A stretch of 64,000 bases of DNA from Viscum album (GCA_963277665.1 OY728120.1:424582138-424646137), one strand, 5' to 3'. Positions 12,648-25,999 are shown, numbered from the stretch's first letter. Translations and numbers: made by a program. Notes: generated by a model not told the origin, from the letters alone.

Positions 12648-15284
12648 TGTAAGATCTCATATTTTAGTAATTTTTTTGTTTATTTATGTTTTAGTTTATG
12701 TCCCTTATTTTAGTAAAATAATTTTTTCCCTAAGTTCATGAGAAAGATCGAGGGTGCTTCAGGGGTTTAGGGCATGAAAGAGGGGGGAATGAGTTTTTTG
12801 GGCATGTTACATGGTTTGGGCATGGTTTGTTCAAAAAGTGTGAAGCATCCCAGGTAACCATGTAGCCTTAGACAAAGGATTGTGCATGGTTATATCATGG
12901 TTAAGAAAACCATGCAGAATTCCCAAAAAACCATTAAAAGGGGTGATTTTGGGATAGTGTCTCACGCACGGTTTGCACACGGTTTGGAAAATCATGTGGG
13001 TAAACTTTGCAACCTAGTAAAGTTGAGAAATTTATAAAATTCCCACTCCATGATTTTAAAGGTGTAATCATGATTTTACTCATTTATTCCCCCTTTAAAC
13101 CCTAGTGATGAACCAATACCTCTAAAATCTTCAAAGGATCAATCTCTCTCATTAATAGGCTGTTTTGGACATTGTTGGTTGCGAATCAAAGATTTGGGTA
13201 AGTCAAATATTCCTCTTGTTTCTCTTTTTTATATTAGGGTTTGTAGTTTCTCTCATATCTTTCCAAAACTCTAAAACCTTATTTTTCCTATGAAACCTAG
13301 GTTTAATCTTCAAGGGGTTTTTGTTAAGGATCTAAGGATATGTTTAAGAGTTTGTTCATCATCAGATTTAAGGTAGGTGGTCTATAAGTTATGTCCCACA
13401 GTTTATGTATAGAGTTGTGCACGTATGTTGAGATCTTTCCTTCCACTTATTGTGTATTTGTTACCTTGAGTATGATTTGATAAATTGGGTGTCTAAATGA
13501 CTATTAGAACCCATCATGGCCCCTGGGGGATATTATTAGAAAGAATCAAACATTTTATAGTTACCCATGGAGTGCGCTGACCTAAATAGACCTAGTAATT
13601 GGTAAAGTTAAGTGTGAAATTGACATGTGATAATGTAGCGCCCTTGACTAACATGATAATATGTATAGTTGAATTTGAAATGGAATGTTTATTGTTATCT
13701 ATAGGTTGGTAATGGATTAAATTGTTTTTTTGGGATGAATTAGTAATGAGTTAATTAGGTTAAAGGATATTGTGTAAAAAGTTTTATGAATTATGTTGAG
13801 TTTTCCAAAAGAATTAGTATATATGAAATGATGAATGTGTTAAATTTTAAATGTGTTGAGAACATAATAACATATTAATGGTTTTACATGAGGGAATTGA
13901 TGAATATGTGGAATGGGTAATTATATAAAAATTATGAGGTACACCTAATGGGTTGAATGTGATAAAGTGGTTGTGCTAAGTTATATAAGAATTTTACTCA
14001 AAATGCATAAGTGGTAAATACTTGTGAAATGATAAAAAGAATAATTGGGTTAATACAGGGTAATTGATAAATATTGTTTAAGGTGTGGAAGTCTTTAAAC
14101 ATGCTTAGCGGGTTAGGAATGGGAATGGTAATTGGGTCAAATGGGGTTTGAAATGTAAATGGAAAATGTATTAATGGGTTAAGGAATAGTTTTAATTCCT
14201 ATGTTGATTGTTGTGGATTTATATTTCCATTGATATTAGTTATGTTTTTTCGGTTATGGTATGATTAGTATATGTATGGGTTGTGTTTGGTTGTTGTATG
14301 GTTTTTTTAGTTAAATGGATGGATAAGAATGTGAACATGTCTTGGTGGTGGGATAAAGGATAAATTCTCCTCCCATGGGTAGGGTTGGACTGATTCTCTA
14401 ACCTACCTAGTAATGCACAAGTTGGGGAGTCAGACTAATGCTCTATTCCCCCAATGGTTGCATTAAATGAGAATAACTAGACTGAGGCTCTAAGGTAAGT
14501 GTGGTGATTACTTGATATACTTATCACTAGTGAGTTAGGGACTTGATCATTCCCTTAAGAAAAAGGAAAAATTCCATGAACCTTGTGTGAATGATGTGAA
14601 TGCCTAACTTATGCACTTTGTTATTGATGATCAACTAGTAATAAATGACACATAATGACTTTGTTACTTGGTTAGTAATAGCTATGTAGATATTGTCAAA
14701 TAGTATCCCCTGAATTGTCTTTCCTTTACATGTTATTTATTTATACTTTCATGCACTATCTGTTAGACTTGATATTTTTTAGACATTATTGGTGGTGGCC
14801 TACTAAGTTGAACCCACACCCTTATTAGGCCTCTATTGGTTACCCGAGCAGATTTTATGCTTGTGGGTTAGGAAAGGGGAAATGTCCATATGTTGGGGAG
14901 TTGAGTTGGACATGGTACATACATGGATGAGGATAGAGACTTAGAGTCAGGACCATTTTTTGATTTCTATTTTTTTTCTTATTTTGGGTTTTGTTTACTA
15001 GGCATTGTAGCATAACATGACATATTTATAGTTGGTTGTGGTTTGTACCAAATTGGTAAATGGTTATTTATTCTTGTTCACTGATTATTTCATGTTATCT
15101 CTACTATTTTATATGTTTACTACTATGTATTACTCTCACTAAGAGGGTATATTCTCCCCATGTGACTAATATATACCCTCGCTACTAGTCGACAACCATT
15201 GGGGTATGAGGATATGTGCTTGAGGTCATGTGATGACCCAGATCGGGGCACTGGTTTAGTGGAACCTTGGTCAGGGATGTTACA
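12648..15284 (+). repeat. LARD 5' LTR
   Basis: It starts TGTAAGATCTC and ends GATGTTACA. It aligns throughout with 19612-22250, for example AAAGTTGAGAAATTTATAA near 13020 and 19984, and TTGGTGGTGGGATAA near 14343 and 21309. By eye the two copies agree at roughly four of five positions in good stretches. It carries six CATGGTT or AACCATG motifs within 105 bases (12810-12914). Confidence 0.85.
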
Positions 15285-15287
15285 AAG

Positions 15288-15300
15288 TAGTATTATAGGA
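15288..15300 (+). other. LARD primer-binding site (degenerate)
   Basis: TAGTATTATAGGA follows the LTR end after three bases, in the same position as the E2 and E3 sites. It differs at several bases from the methionine-tRNA complement but keeps the pattern. Confidence 0.55.
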
Positions 15301-18300
15301 GTTATTTTCTCTTTCTTACTATTTTGGGATGGTAAAAAGGATATTAGGATAGTGTCAGTACTTGGTAATGTGCTCATTTTTTGGAGTAGTTAACCCATGT
15401 ACGAGGGAAAACCCAAGTCACCCATAGTGGGAATTATTTTTCATGATGTGTATTTTTATAGTTGAATGATATTTCAACATTGGTTGATGCACATGTAGAG
15501 TGATTTCAATAATGTATGATATTTTTATCGTGGCCATAATGGCATGAGGTTGTGAATTCTTCCATCATATTAGGAACCTAAGGATATAGGTGGCAAGCAT
15601 CATGATTGTAATGCATGAGATGGGTGTGTGGGGAATAGATAGTAGAATACATTTTACTTCCTTGGAAAACTTTAAGAAAATAGTGCCTAATAAGGGAATT
15701 GAAACTTGGTAAATGGAAAGAATTAAATGTATAGTTAATGAATATTGTCTATAAATAAACATTATGACTGGGTTAAAAATTTTGGGTTGTGGTAAATTAT
15801 ATATATTGGATGGGGTCTAAAATTGAAAGATTTTCTTAAGTAGTAGTGAAATAGTTAGTGAATGTTTTCTAATAAAAAGTGTAAATGATTTAAAGTGATG
15901 GTTATAACATGTTTTGAGATAAGAAATGTTCGTAAGAGAAAGGATTCATGTGTGAAGGAGGAAATGGTTTAAAGGGATGTTTGATGAATGGTTTGTGATT
16001 AAGAAATTTGGTTTTCCCTAAGTTTATCTTGACCCATTGTAATAATGGTAGAGGGTAGTGGTAGAGATGTAAACACATCTATTGGAATAGTGTGTGTGGA
16101 GTGGGTTAAGTATGGGAGGTAGTGCTATCTCTTATTGTGGTCTATACCAATTTGACGTACTTTGATATATTTGTTGATGAAATTTTTTGGGGGATATGAA
16201 TCCATGTAAGTAGGGATTTTGAGAATGTGGGTATGTATAATGTTATAAAGAGTTAACCTTTGGGTGTTTCTTGTTGTGTCTTTTGTTAGGTGGCATCCTT
16301 GAGTTCTTAAGGTTTTGTTTTGTAATATGAAAGCAATAGACCTTGTGGGTTGTAATTGTGTGGGTTATACGATGAAAATAATAATGATTGTCTTGGTTGT
16401 AGTGTCAATAGAGATGGGTGTTGTTGTGGGTGTGGTGACCCCTGTGGGATTAGGCCTTTCAAGTTGTATCTTGAACGATAGATTCGGAGTTTTAGCTCAT
16501 GATTCTGATGTATATGTAAGATTACCTTTGGTGTGTATCCTAGAGAAAATAGTCTCTTGGTGTGCTAGGCATGGTGTGTATCGAAAAGTGGGTGGGAGTG
16601 TCATTTGAAAACATTGATTCATCTGTAACTAGATGTGTGTGTTAATCAATGTATTTTGTCCATTGTGACTCCAATTTAAGGAACTGGAATCACTTGACCG
16701 TCAAGGTGTCTTATGAGAGAGGTTGTATGGGGTTCTTTGTGCTATTGGGTGTGTGTTATATGGGTGGATGTTTGACCTTAGTAGCGGGATGTGGAATATG
16801 TCATCTAGTGAAGTTTATCCTAGACGTTTAAGTGGGAAGGTCGGTGATTTGGTGATGCAACTTGAGTTATGGTGATGTGTTCCTAGTTTTAGTGAAATAA
16901 AGGGTGATCTCATGGTCAGCTATCCCAGTGATGCGGGTGATTTGGAATAGGAGGCATGGTGGATACTTCAAAGGACAGATAGATGCATATGAGTACCATT
17001 ATGCTTCGTAAAACATAATTACATGGAGTCTTGAATTGTCTATTTGGACGATGATTAATGGAAATCTTAGTGTTATTTTTAGACCTAAAAAAAGACCAAG
17101 GTGACTGAATCACGATTATATTTTCTTTTTGGGAGATGACACCCATGGGGAGGGTGGTCACATAGATGGGCTTGTTTGTATGAATGTTTTTGTTGTTGCA
17201 TGAGATGTTGAGTATTTCTTGGGCCCATGAGGATGACTAACCAAGAGGCATGGTTAGGGGAGTAAGCTGGATTTGAGTTATGCCTAAGTGGTGGTTGGAT
17301 TGTGGATACTAAAGTCAGTATGAGAGTGGTCGAAGTAGAGTGTGAAACCTTGAGGGATCTAAGGGGTCCAGATGTGGGAAAACACTAGCATGGAATAATT
17401 TAAAAAACTATATGCATCTATAATTAATTTTGAAACCAAATCATGAAACACTATCATGAGAGAAACTATTTATTTAATTATCATTAAAAACCATAGTGTT
17501 CGATCGTTAATTTCATAGGAAGTACCAAAAGAAATCGAGTGGTGTGGTGGAAGTAGTAACAAGTAAAACATTGGTTCAAACTTCTTGAAAGATGGTTATA
17601 GGGTGGTGGTGAGTCTAAGTTTGAAATCACGCTTTAGTGGTGGTGGTTAAATGTTAACGAGTGGTGTGTTGAAGGGAATCCTAATATCCACAACAGATCA
17701 TGGTGTTCCATCATGGGAGCTGATATTATAAAGAAATAAGTCAGTGGTGGTGTTATTCGGCAACATCTTAGCATACCTCAGCTAGTGACAATCATTCCCA
17801 ACATATTGACATTGTCCCAGGTATATTGATAAGCTCTAGTTTTATTCCTAGAAACTTGAAGTAATTTTTGTAGGATGAGGGACATCATGAAGTTTATGGT
17901 CATGGGGTGGTATACGTGAAGTGGGATGGTGGGATACACAGAATCGATGGTTTCGAGTGAGGTCCTTGGAATGGGATGGTTTTCAACGAATTTCATGGTT
18001 ACCACCCATGGAAGCAGGGAGTGGGAACTAGTTGACATCTGATCTCTTGTTCTGAAGAAGGCTAGATATCCATGTCTAAATATTGGGATTCGTTATGTGT
18101 TTGGGTGTGATCCATGGTGATTGGAATACCATGTGGAGAGCGATGGTAACAACAATCCTAAGGTGGGTTGTGATGAGTTGGTCCTAAATGTGTGGTGGAA
18201 AAAGTTGTGTTGATGTAGCATCATCAGGATGCTAATAAGGCACTTTTGAGGTGCACATTGGGTCTCTCAGAAAGGCCATGTGGACCTTGACTATGGTGGT

Positions 18301-19611
18301 TGATTGAGCCAATAATTGTCTTTGGGATTGGGGTGGTTCTGAATGAAATTAAAATTCTTGTGTTTATTCAGCAAAGAGTGAGGTGAGATGTAACATCAGT
18401 TGGTGGTAAGAGATGTTGGGTTCTATAACTCTAATGGAAAACAAAATTAGACTCGGGTAATTGAACTTCAGTGGTTTTGAAATGCCTCAAAGTTCAAAGG
18501 CAACTTTTCTATGTGATTTACTATCATGCCAATGGTGAACCAAATCATTCTATGATGAATTAGATGAGAAAACTAGACTCGACTTAGATCAAGGGACGAA
18601 TGTGGAGAGTGGTAAATCACTTTTTGTGGGTGATTTAGGAGGAGAAGTGTGTTTCAAATTTTGGAATGGGCTTGAGTGAGAACATATCCTTGTTTAGATA
18701 GTGTCTCAATAGTATGGGTGCTAGTGATTGGGAAATTTTTTTGGGATGGTGGAGCCTAATGATGGTTTGGATTGTAGTGGTTCCATGATTAAGGGGTTCT
18801 ACTTGACGTTAGGGAGTGACCTTACTGGGTGTGTCATGTATCATGTGAAGTTTGAGTTGAGTTTTTGGTGGTCTTTCATCAAGTAGGTAGGATCCTAGTA
18901 ACAGAAGCTGGTGGAGAGAACCATAGAGGATAAATGTTTGGTTGATGATGTAATCAAGGATTCATGTTGGAGGGAATCTATTGGTCACCGTTCGGGTGAG
19001 TTCTCCATGGTGGCAAGCTTTGGGCATAGGTTGAATCGATCGAGTACCTGAGTGTTTGGGTTGCATTTGAATGTACGGTTTTGGAATGGTATCATCAATA
19101 AATGAGCGGTGTATCGATGAAGATTATGAATTTTGTTTGGTAGGATCATGTGTTTTTCTCTATGTGATATCGGGTTTGTTCACCAAGGGAGTTTTGAAAA
19201 TAGAGTAAAATAATTCCAACTAATTTGGGTCATGATTTGTGCAGAGGATCAATCCGATAGGGGGTCGATTGGTTCCTCCACAATGATATAATTTTGTGGG
19301 TGAAGTTACCATGTGTTTTGAGTTAGGAATTATGGCCTTAATTTTCACTGGGAAGTTCTAGTAGTCGAGTGTGGTTGAAGTTGATTCCTCCTTGAAGAGT
19401 ATCTGGTTTGTGTTGGGGGTTGTGGTGAAGAAGTATTGGGGGTCAATACTGTGCCCAGGTTCACTTTTTGTGATAGTATTGTAATGTAAAATGAGAAACA
19501 TAGGGAAATGGGAATGGAAAGGAAAGACTAGTGGAATTACCTCTAGATATGAAAGTTCAATGATGGTCGGGAAGATCTTCTCGAGGATGAGTCGTTATTA
19601 GGTGACGTGGT
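15301..19611 (+). other. LARD interior, non-coding
   Basis: The first 750 bases or so match the E3 leader (34441-35180). Shared landmarks are TAGTTAACCCATGTAC at about 15388 against TAGTTAACCAATGTAC at about 34536, a TGATGCAC block, and a TTGACC...ATGGTA block near 16030 and 34968. Where E3 gag begins, the LARD instead continues with about 3.5 kb of G/T-rich sequence. Frames there (16315-16608, 16649-16831, 16916-17161, 17778-18038) are short, overlap on opposite strands or show no family pattern, so I do not call genes. Just before the right LTR the sequence GATCTTCTCGAGGATGAGTC resembles the tail of a gypsy pol or 3' UTR. Confidence 0.6.
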
Positions 19612-22250
19612 TTTATGATCTCGGATTTTTGTAAGGCATGTGTTTGTTTTTGTTTTAGTTTAAGTACCTTATTTTGGTTAAAATGTGTTTCCCCATGTTA
19701 ATGAGAAGTCTTGGGGTGTTTAGGGGGTTTAGGGAATGAAATATGAGGAAAAAAGAGTTTTTTAGGAATATTGCATGGTTTATGCATGGTTAGTTCCAAC
19801 CGTGTAGAGCATCCCAGGTAACCATGCATCCTTGGATAGAGGATTTCACATAGTTATTTCAGGATTAATTAAACTATGAATAATTCCCAAGAAACTATGT
19901 GAAGGGGTGATTTTAGGATAGTGTCTCATGCACGGTTTACGCACGGCTTGGAAAATAGTGCTGCTAAACTGTGCAGCCTAGAAAAGTTGAGAAATTTATA
20001 AAATTTCCACTATGGGATTTTAAAGCCTCAGTTGGGATTTACCTCCTTGCTTCCCCTCTCAACCCTATTGATGAACCAAGACCTCAAAAATATTTTAAGG
20101 ATCGATCTCTCTCATTTATAGGTTATTTTGGATGTTGTTGTTTGTGAATCGAATATCCGGGTAAGTATAATCTTCCTCTTGTTTCTCTTTTCTGGATTAG
20201 GGTTTTTAGTTTATCTCATATCTTTATAAAACTATAAAACCCTATTTTTCTATTGGAACATATTTTGTAACTTCGAGGGGATTTTTTATCAGGATCTAAG
20301 GCTACATTTAAGAGTGTGTTCATTGTCATATTTGAGGTAGGTGGTCTACAAGTTATATCGCACAATTTTGTTACAGAGTTTTTCATGTGTGTTGAGATAT
20401 TTCCTTCCTCTTATTGTGTATTTGTTGCCTTGAGTATGATTTGGTAAATTGGGTTTCTAGATGATTGTTATAACCGCTTATAGTCCCTGTGGTATGTTTT
20501 GATGATGAAAAGATTATTTTATGGTTACTCGTGGGGTACTACGACCTTATTGGACCTAGGAATTGGTAAAGTTAAGTTTGAAATTGACATTTGATAATGC
20601 AGAGCCATTTTTTAACATGTTAATATGTTTAGTTGAATTGGAAATGGAATTTTACAGTTATTACTAGGTTGGTAATGGATTAAAGGGTTTTTTTGGAATG
20701 ACTTAGTAATAGGTTAATTGGGTTAAAGGAGATTGAGTAAAAAGGGTTATGAATTATATTGAGTTTCCCAAAAGAATAAGTATATATGAAATGAAGAACG
20801 TGTTAAATTTGAAATGGATTGAGAACTGAAGAACATTTTAGTGGGTTTGCATAAGGTAATTGATTGAATAAATAGTATAATGGGTAAATATATGGGAATT
20901 ATGAGGTATACCTAATGGGTTGAATGTGATAAAGTGGTAGTCTAAAGTGATATAAAAATTGTAGTTGAAATTCATAAGTGGGAAACACTTGTTAAATGAT
21001 AAACGAGCTAATTGGGATAATATATGGTAATTATTGAATGTTAGTTAAGGTGTATAAATATATGAACATACTTAATGGATTAAGGAATAGGAATGTGAAT
21101 TCGGTAAAATGGGGTTTTAAATGTAAATGTAAAATGTGTTGATGTGTTAGGAAATACTGTTAATTCCCACATTTATTATTACAGATTGTTATTACCATTG
21201 ATATTGGTTATATTAGTTCTATTATGGTATAATTGTTATATGTAGTGGTTGTGTTGGTCTGTGATATGGTTTGTGTGGTAAATGGATGGATAAGAATGTG
21301 CACATGGCTTGGTGGTGGGATAATGTATTGATGCTCCTCCCATGGGTAGGGTTGGACTGATGCTCTAACCTACCCAGTAATGCATGAGTTAGGGTATTGG
21401 ACAGATACTCTATGCCCCTGATGGTTTTATTCAATGAGAATACCTGGACTGAAGATCCAAGATAAGTGTGTTGATTACTTTATATTCTCTTCCCTAATGA
21501 GTTAGGTACTTACTCATTCCCTTATGAAAAATGAAAAATTCCATGAACCTTGTTTGAATGATGTGAATGCCTAACTTATGAACTTTGTGATTGATGATGA
21601 AAAAGTAATAAAAATGATATAATGAATTTATACTTGGTTAGTACTAGCTAATCCGATATTGTTAAATAGTGTCCCCTAAATTTTCTTTCCTTTACTTGTT
21701 ATTTATTTATACATTCATGTACTATCTGTTAGACTGGATATTTGGTAGACACCATTGGTGGTGGTCTACTGAGTTGTACTCACACCCTGTTTAGGCTATC
21801 ATTGGGTACCCGAGAAGATTTCATTCTTCCAGGTCAGGAAAAGGGAAATGACCCTATTCTATGGATTTGAGTTGGACATGGTACATGCCTTGATGAGGTT
21901 CCATACTTGGATTCGTGACCATTTTGAGATTTTCGATGTTTTTATTATTTTGGGTTTGGTTCACATGGCATTATAGCATGACATGACATATTTACTGTTG
22001 GTTGTGGTTTGTATCTTGATGGGAAATGGTTATTTATTCATGTTCACTGATTATTTCATGTCATCTCCATTATTTTGTATGTTTACTACTACATCTTACT
22101 ATAACTAAGAGGGTATAGTTTCTGCATGTGAATAATATATACCCTCACTACTAGCCAGAAACCTCTGGCGTACGGGGCGGTGTGATTGAGGTTATGTGAT
22201 GACCTGGCTTGGGTAACCGGTTTAGTGGCACCCAGGTCGGGGACATTACA
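19612..22250 (+). repeat. LARD 3' LTR
   Basis: This is the partner of 12648-15284, of matching length and ending ACATTACA. The E2 integrase reading resumes directly after it. The frame at 21222-21434 on the other strand is a chance opening. Confidence 0.85.
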
Positions 22251-23555
22251 CTGATGCAGGGGTTTCATTCCTTATTGTGGGGAGTGAATCTTGGAATTAC
22301 AATGATGTATCATGAGTTATGTTGTCAATACCAGTGTTTGGGTATGAAATGGGAGGTGGACAGTTTTCTTAAAAGTTGTTCCACCTGTCAGTAGGTGAAG
22401 GTAAAACACCAGTGACTAGATCATATATTATAGCAGTTACCTATTCCCGAGTGAAAATGGGATGATATTGTGATGGATTTTGTTATAGGGTTTATGAGGT
22501 CTTCTTAAGGTAGTGATTTTGTTTGTGTTTTTGTGGAAAATATCATGAAGTTTTATCATTTCCTTCTAATAAGGGATACCTTCTCAATAGATGCACATGG
22601 GAGGTTTAATATATATGAGATAATGAGAATTCACAGCGTTCCTTAGAATATTGTATCAGATAGGGATGCCCAGTTTACATCTTGTTTCTGGGAGAGTTTA
22701 TAGAGGTCTTTAAGTACATAGGTTCTTTTAATCATAGTTTACCACCCTCTAACTAATGTCTAGTTAGATCACATGATTCAAGTTCATGAAGACTTGATTA
22801 GTGCATGCATCATGGACATTGGGGGCTCTTGGGAAAGACATCTACCCCTTTTTGAGCTTTCTTATAATAATAGTTATTAGGAGACTATACAGATGGAACC
22901 TTAGGAGGATTTGTATAGTGGTCCATGTCGATCACCCCTGTTCTGGTTAGAGGATAGTGAGGAAGCTTTACTGGGACCATGTCTCATACAAAAGACTTTT
23001 AAGTAGGTCTAGTTGATCAGGAAGTAGATGGATATTGCACAGTCTCTATATAAATCTTATATAGATCTTAATCGATGACATCTAGAGTTTGAGTTTGGGG
23101 ATTAGGTATTTTTATGTATCTCTACAAGGATGGGACAAATATTTATTAAGAGACAGGGTAGGATTTCATCATGATATGTCAGACTATTTGAGATTCTTGA
23201 AAGATTTTGGCTGGTATCCTATAAATTGCAGTTACCAAATAAGTTAGAGGTATCGATCCATGCATGAAGTCTTCCACGTATCTTAGCTGCACTGTTATCA
23301 CTCATCCCCTTATCTCATTCTATAGCTAGATGATGTAGACTTATAGGTTGATGAATCCTTTTAGGATCATCCTATTCGTATCCTTGACAGGATAACAATG
23401 GATCTATGAGGATGGTCATTTCCTCTAGTATGGGTGTTATGGAAGCACCGATGTTTATAATATGAAACTTGGGAGTGGGAGGTCAATGTATGTGCTAAGT
23501 TTCTGGTGATATTATAAGATGTTTTTTAACCACCATTTGAAGGTAAATTAGTGGA
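22251..23555 (+). pseudogene. E2 integrase, second part, with C-terminal domain (decayed)
   Basis: Integrase joins the element cDNA to the genome. The frame at 22251-22394 gives GMKWEVDSFLKSCSTCQ, the end of the HHCC zinc finger. The core follows: a MDFVIGF segment near 22470 (first catalytic aspartate), IVSDRDAQFTS near 22650 (second catalytic aspartate, kept), and an EDLISAC segment near 22790 in the region of the catalytic glutamate. Next come LSYNNSY and a GPCRSPLFW segment near 22925, DYVFL-like and LFEILERF (about 23185), a HVSQL-like block near 23280, DDVDL, and IRILDRI near 23385. The end is PPFEGK near 23535, just before the LTR. Stops break it at many points. Confidence 0.8.
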
Positions 23556-23568
23556 TAAATTGATTTAA

Positions 23569-25999
23569 TGGTTTTTCCTATGAGGTATGGATTTTTTTTC
23601 ATTTTGAATGCTCTGTTTTTACTTAATGTAAACAACCAAGGAGGTAACAAAAGTTTTTGGGTTTTCTGGGGCTTGTTTTGAAGCCCAAAGCATGAATTTT
23701 GGAGAAGAATAGTTGGGGTACACATTTTGGAGAAATTGTGAGACCCAAGATGCACGGGTAAGAGTAACTGTGTGGGGGATCAATGGTGGTTTGTAGGAGG
23801 CCTCATGGTTTGAGGAAACCATGTAGCCTGGGTGCATACCCATGTGGGGGATCTATAGTTTTTAGCAGAGGTGTACAGAACATTTTGTGCATAGTTATTC
23901 AAATTGTGTACATGAAACCATGTGGGGTCTCCCTTGAGATAGTGATGGGTGCAAGGTTGGCACACTGTTTATCCAACCATATGGCCAGACCATGCAACCC
24001 AATAATTATAGGTGAAATTACCATTTCCCCATAAAAATGTTTTAAAACCCATTAATTTTCTATTATTCCCTTTATTGTATATCCCTTGGTATTTTGGATA
24101 TCTATTTTGAAGTCTAATCTATTAATTGTGGGATCTCCACCATCTAGACTATGATTTGAACATTTTTTTGTCTCATTGGATCTGCACTTTCTTTTCGTCC
24201 ATTCTTCATTTTTATTATGATCTGGACTAAATCGGAGCTTGATAATGTATGAATGTTCTACTATGGGATTATGGTAGGTGGTCTATACATTTCCCTCATG
24301 GTTTGGTGTTTTATAAAAATAGTTTTCATTATTCCACATGATGAATTTTTCAGCGGTTCCCCTTTAATTAATTAAATTATTTAATGAAATTGATCGGAAC
24401 CTATTAGGTTTCCATTTATGTGCCATTGTGATGGTTGGAGGTCATTGACCTCAACCTAGGCCACACATGGGGTGTGACATTGTATCTTCCCTATGTTATG
24501 CCACCCAGATGGGTGTGTGTGTGCTCTCCAATTATAGTGGTATCCTTAATGTGAATTAAATGAATTTTTTAAGGTTTTTAGTGCCTTGTTTAACCTATTC
24601 ATTTGTAAATGAAAGGAATGAATTGAGTTTTATTTATAGGATATGGTTGTTTCCTCTATTTCATGTTAGGTCATTTGATTAAAAGGGATGAATTTTTTAT
24701 TTTGAAAATCTTGAATGAGTTAGATAAACTCATTTTCTGTAAATGATGAATAATTTGATTGATGAATTGAAATGGTATTTGGTTCCTTTGATGAGATCCT
24801 TAGATCCCAATCCCATATAAGCCTTGGATGTTTCCCACATTGATCTTGTTTATGGTAGTAGATACCTTTAACATGTTTAGTCCTCAGATCCTAATTTTGT
24901 AGGATTCCATGGGCCTCTCTACCCCTTAGACTCAGCTTGCTTGGACTCATAAAAACATTGTCTGTTGGCAAGATTTTTGGACTCCACCCATGGCTTTACC
25001 ATGTTTCTATCGAGATTCTCCTGGGACTCAATGTCGATGCCTTGTCCTCTATACCTTGGATTCAGCCCTTTGGGTCTGACACTTAGATAATACAAAATCA
25101 TCGTGATGTGTTTTCTTACATTGCATTATATTGCATGGTTTTTATATATATTATACACTTGATTACATGGGGAGGTCGATGTGGATATTTTTTCTATGAT
25201 ATAAAGATATCCCTTGTATGGGTATTTGACTTCAATGGGTAGACTGGATAATATTATACTTGTTTATTTTTGTTTATAGCTTCCCTTCTTTATGGGAGCT
25301 TTACTATTGTTTATTGGGAGCCTTGTTTGGATGGATAATATAATATTATTTTATCATATATTTAATGGGATATTTACTTTTAATAAAATAATACCTATTA
25401 TATACTTCACACTACTTTTTTTATATTACATAGATTGGAAATTTATAAACACTATTGGTGGTGGCTTATTGAGTCTTATCTCACTCCATATTCGGGCCAC
25501 CATTGGGTACCCAGACAGACTTAATGGACGCACGTAGGGATTGAGGCATGTTCCCTTAGTATAGTGCATGATTTTTGTTATGTTTAGGTGCAGGGGAGCG
25601 TAGGACCAAGCAATGCTCGTGATGCTAGTTGGGGTAGTTCCTTTTTTGTCTTTTTTGAATTTTGATACATGTATTGTACTTGATGCTTGTATACATGTTA
25701 TCTATCTTTATAGAGATATGACATGATAAAAAAATTATATGATATTTCCTTGGGAATTGTTTATTGGTTATATTCTTAGATGTTTATATTCTATCTGGTT
25801 TATTTATAGCTTCTCTTCTTTACTGATATGATTATTACCATTGTGTTACACTCTAAGATTAGGGCATAGTGTCCCCACCTACACACCCTAGGCCATCACT
25901 GCTATTCGGTAGCCTCTGACATTAGGGGTACTGTGCTTGAGGGCATGTGACCCACCAGCTCAAGGTACTATTTAATAGAACCCAGGTCGGGATGTTACA
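23569..25999 (+). repeat. E2 3' LTR
   Basis: It aligns with 6308-8387 but contains about 385 extra bases at about 24434-24818, which either inserted here or were lost from the other copy. It ends CCCAGGTCGGGATGTTACA, the same ending type as the LARD and E3 LTRs. Several overlapping frames at 23495-24034 on both strands are not genes; they fall in the CATGGTT-rich part of the LTR. Confidence 0.85.

Larger units (their letters stand above)
12648..22250 (+). mobile_element. Large non-autonomous LTR element (LARD type) inserted in E2 integrase
   Basis: Two LTRs of nearly equal length (about 12648-15284 and 19612-22250, about 2.6 kb each) enclose about 4.3 kb in which I find no gag or pol on either strand. 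A degenerate methionine-tRNA site follows the first LTR, and the next several hundred bases match the E2 and E3 leaders. The flanking bases CTAGT (12643-12647) and CTGAT (22251-22255) could be a worn target duplication with two transitions. This architecture is what has been called a LARD: long LTRs, non-coding interior, mobilised by another element's proteins. Confidence 0.75.
6308..25999 (+). mobile_element. E2: Ty3/gypsy LTR retrotransposon inserted in the CACTA element
   Basis: LTRs at about 6308-8387 and 23569-25999 are homologous and in the same orientation. Between them, on the plus strand, come a methionine-tRNA type primer site, leader, gag, protease, reverse transcriptase, RNase H and integrase, all degenerate. 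The integrase is interrupted by the LARD element at 12648-22250. Without that insert E2 is about 10.1 kb. CACTA subterminal sequence flanks it on both sides. Confidence 0.85.

Noticed and set aside
16315..16608. 97-codon open frame in the LARD interior
   Set aside because: Val/Gly/Cys-rich product of the G/T bias. It shows no family pattern, no counterpart in other elements and no context for a gene.
23495..24034. Cluster of four short frames on both strands
   Set aside because: All lie in or at the edge of the E2 3' LTR, in its CATGGTT-rich part. They are mutually overlapping and do not hold in the 5' LTR.
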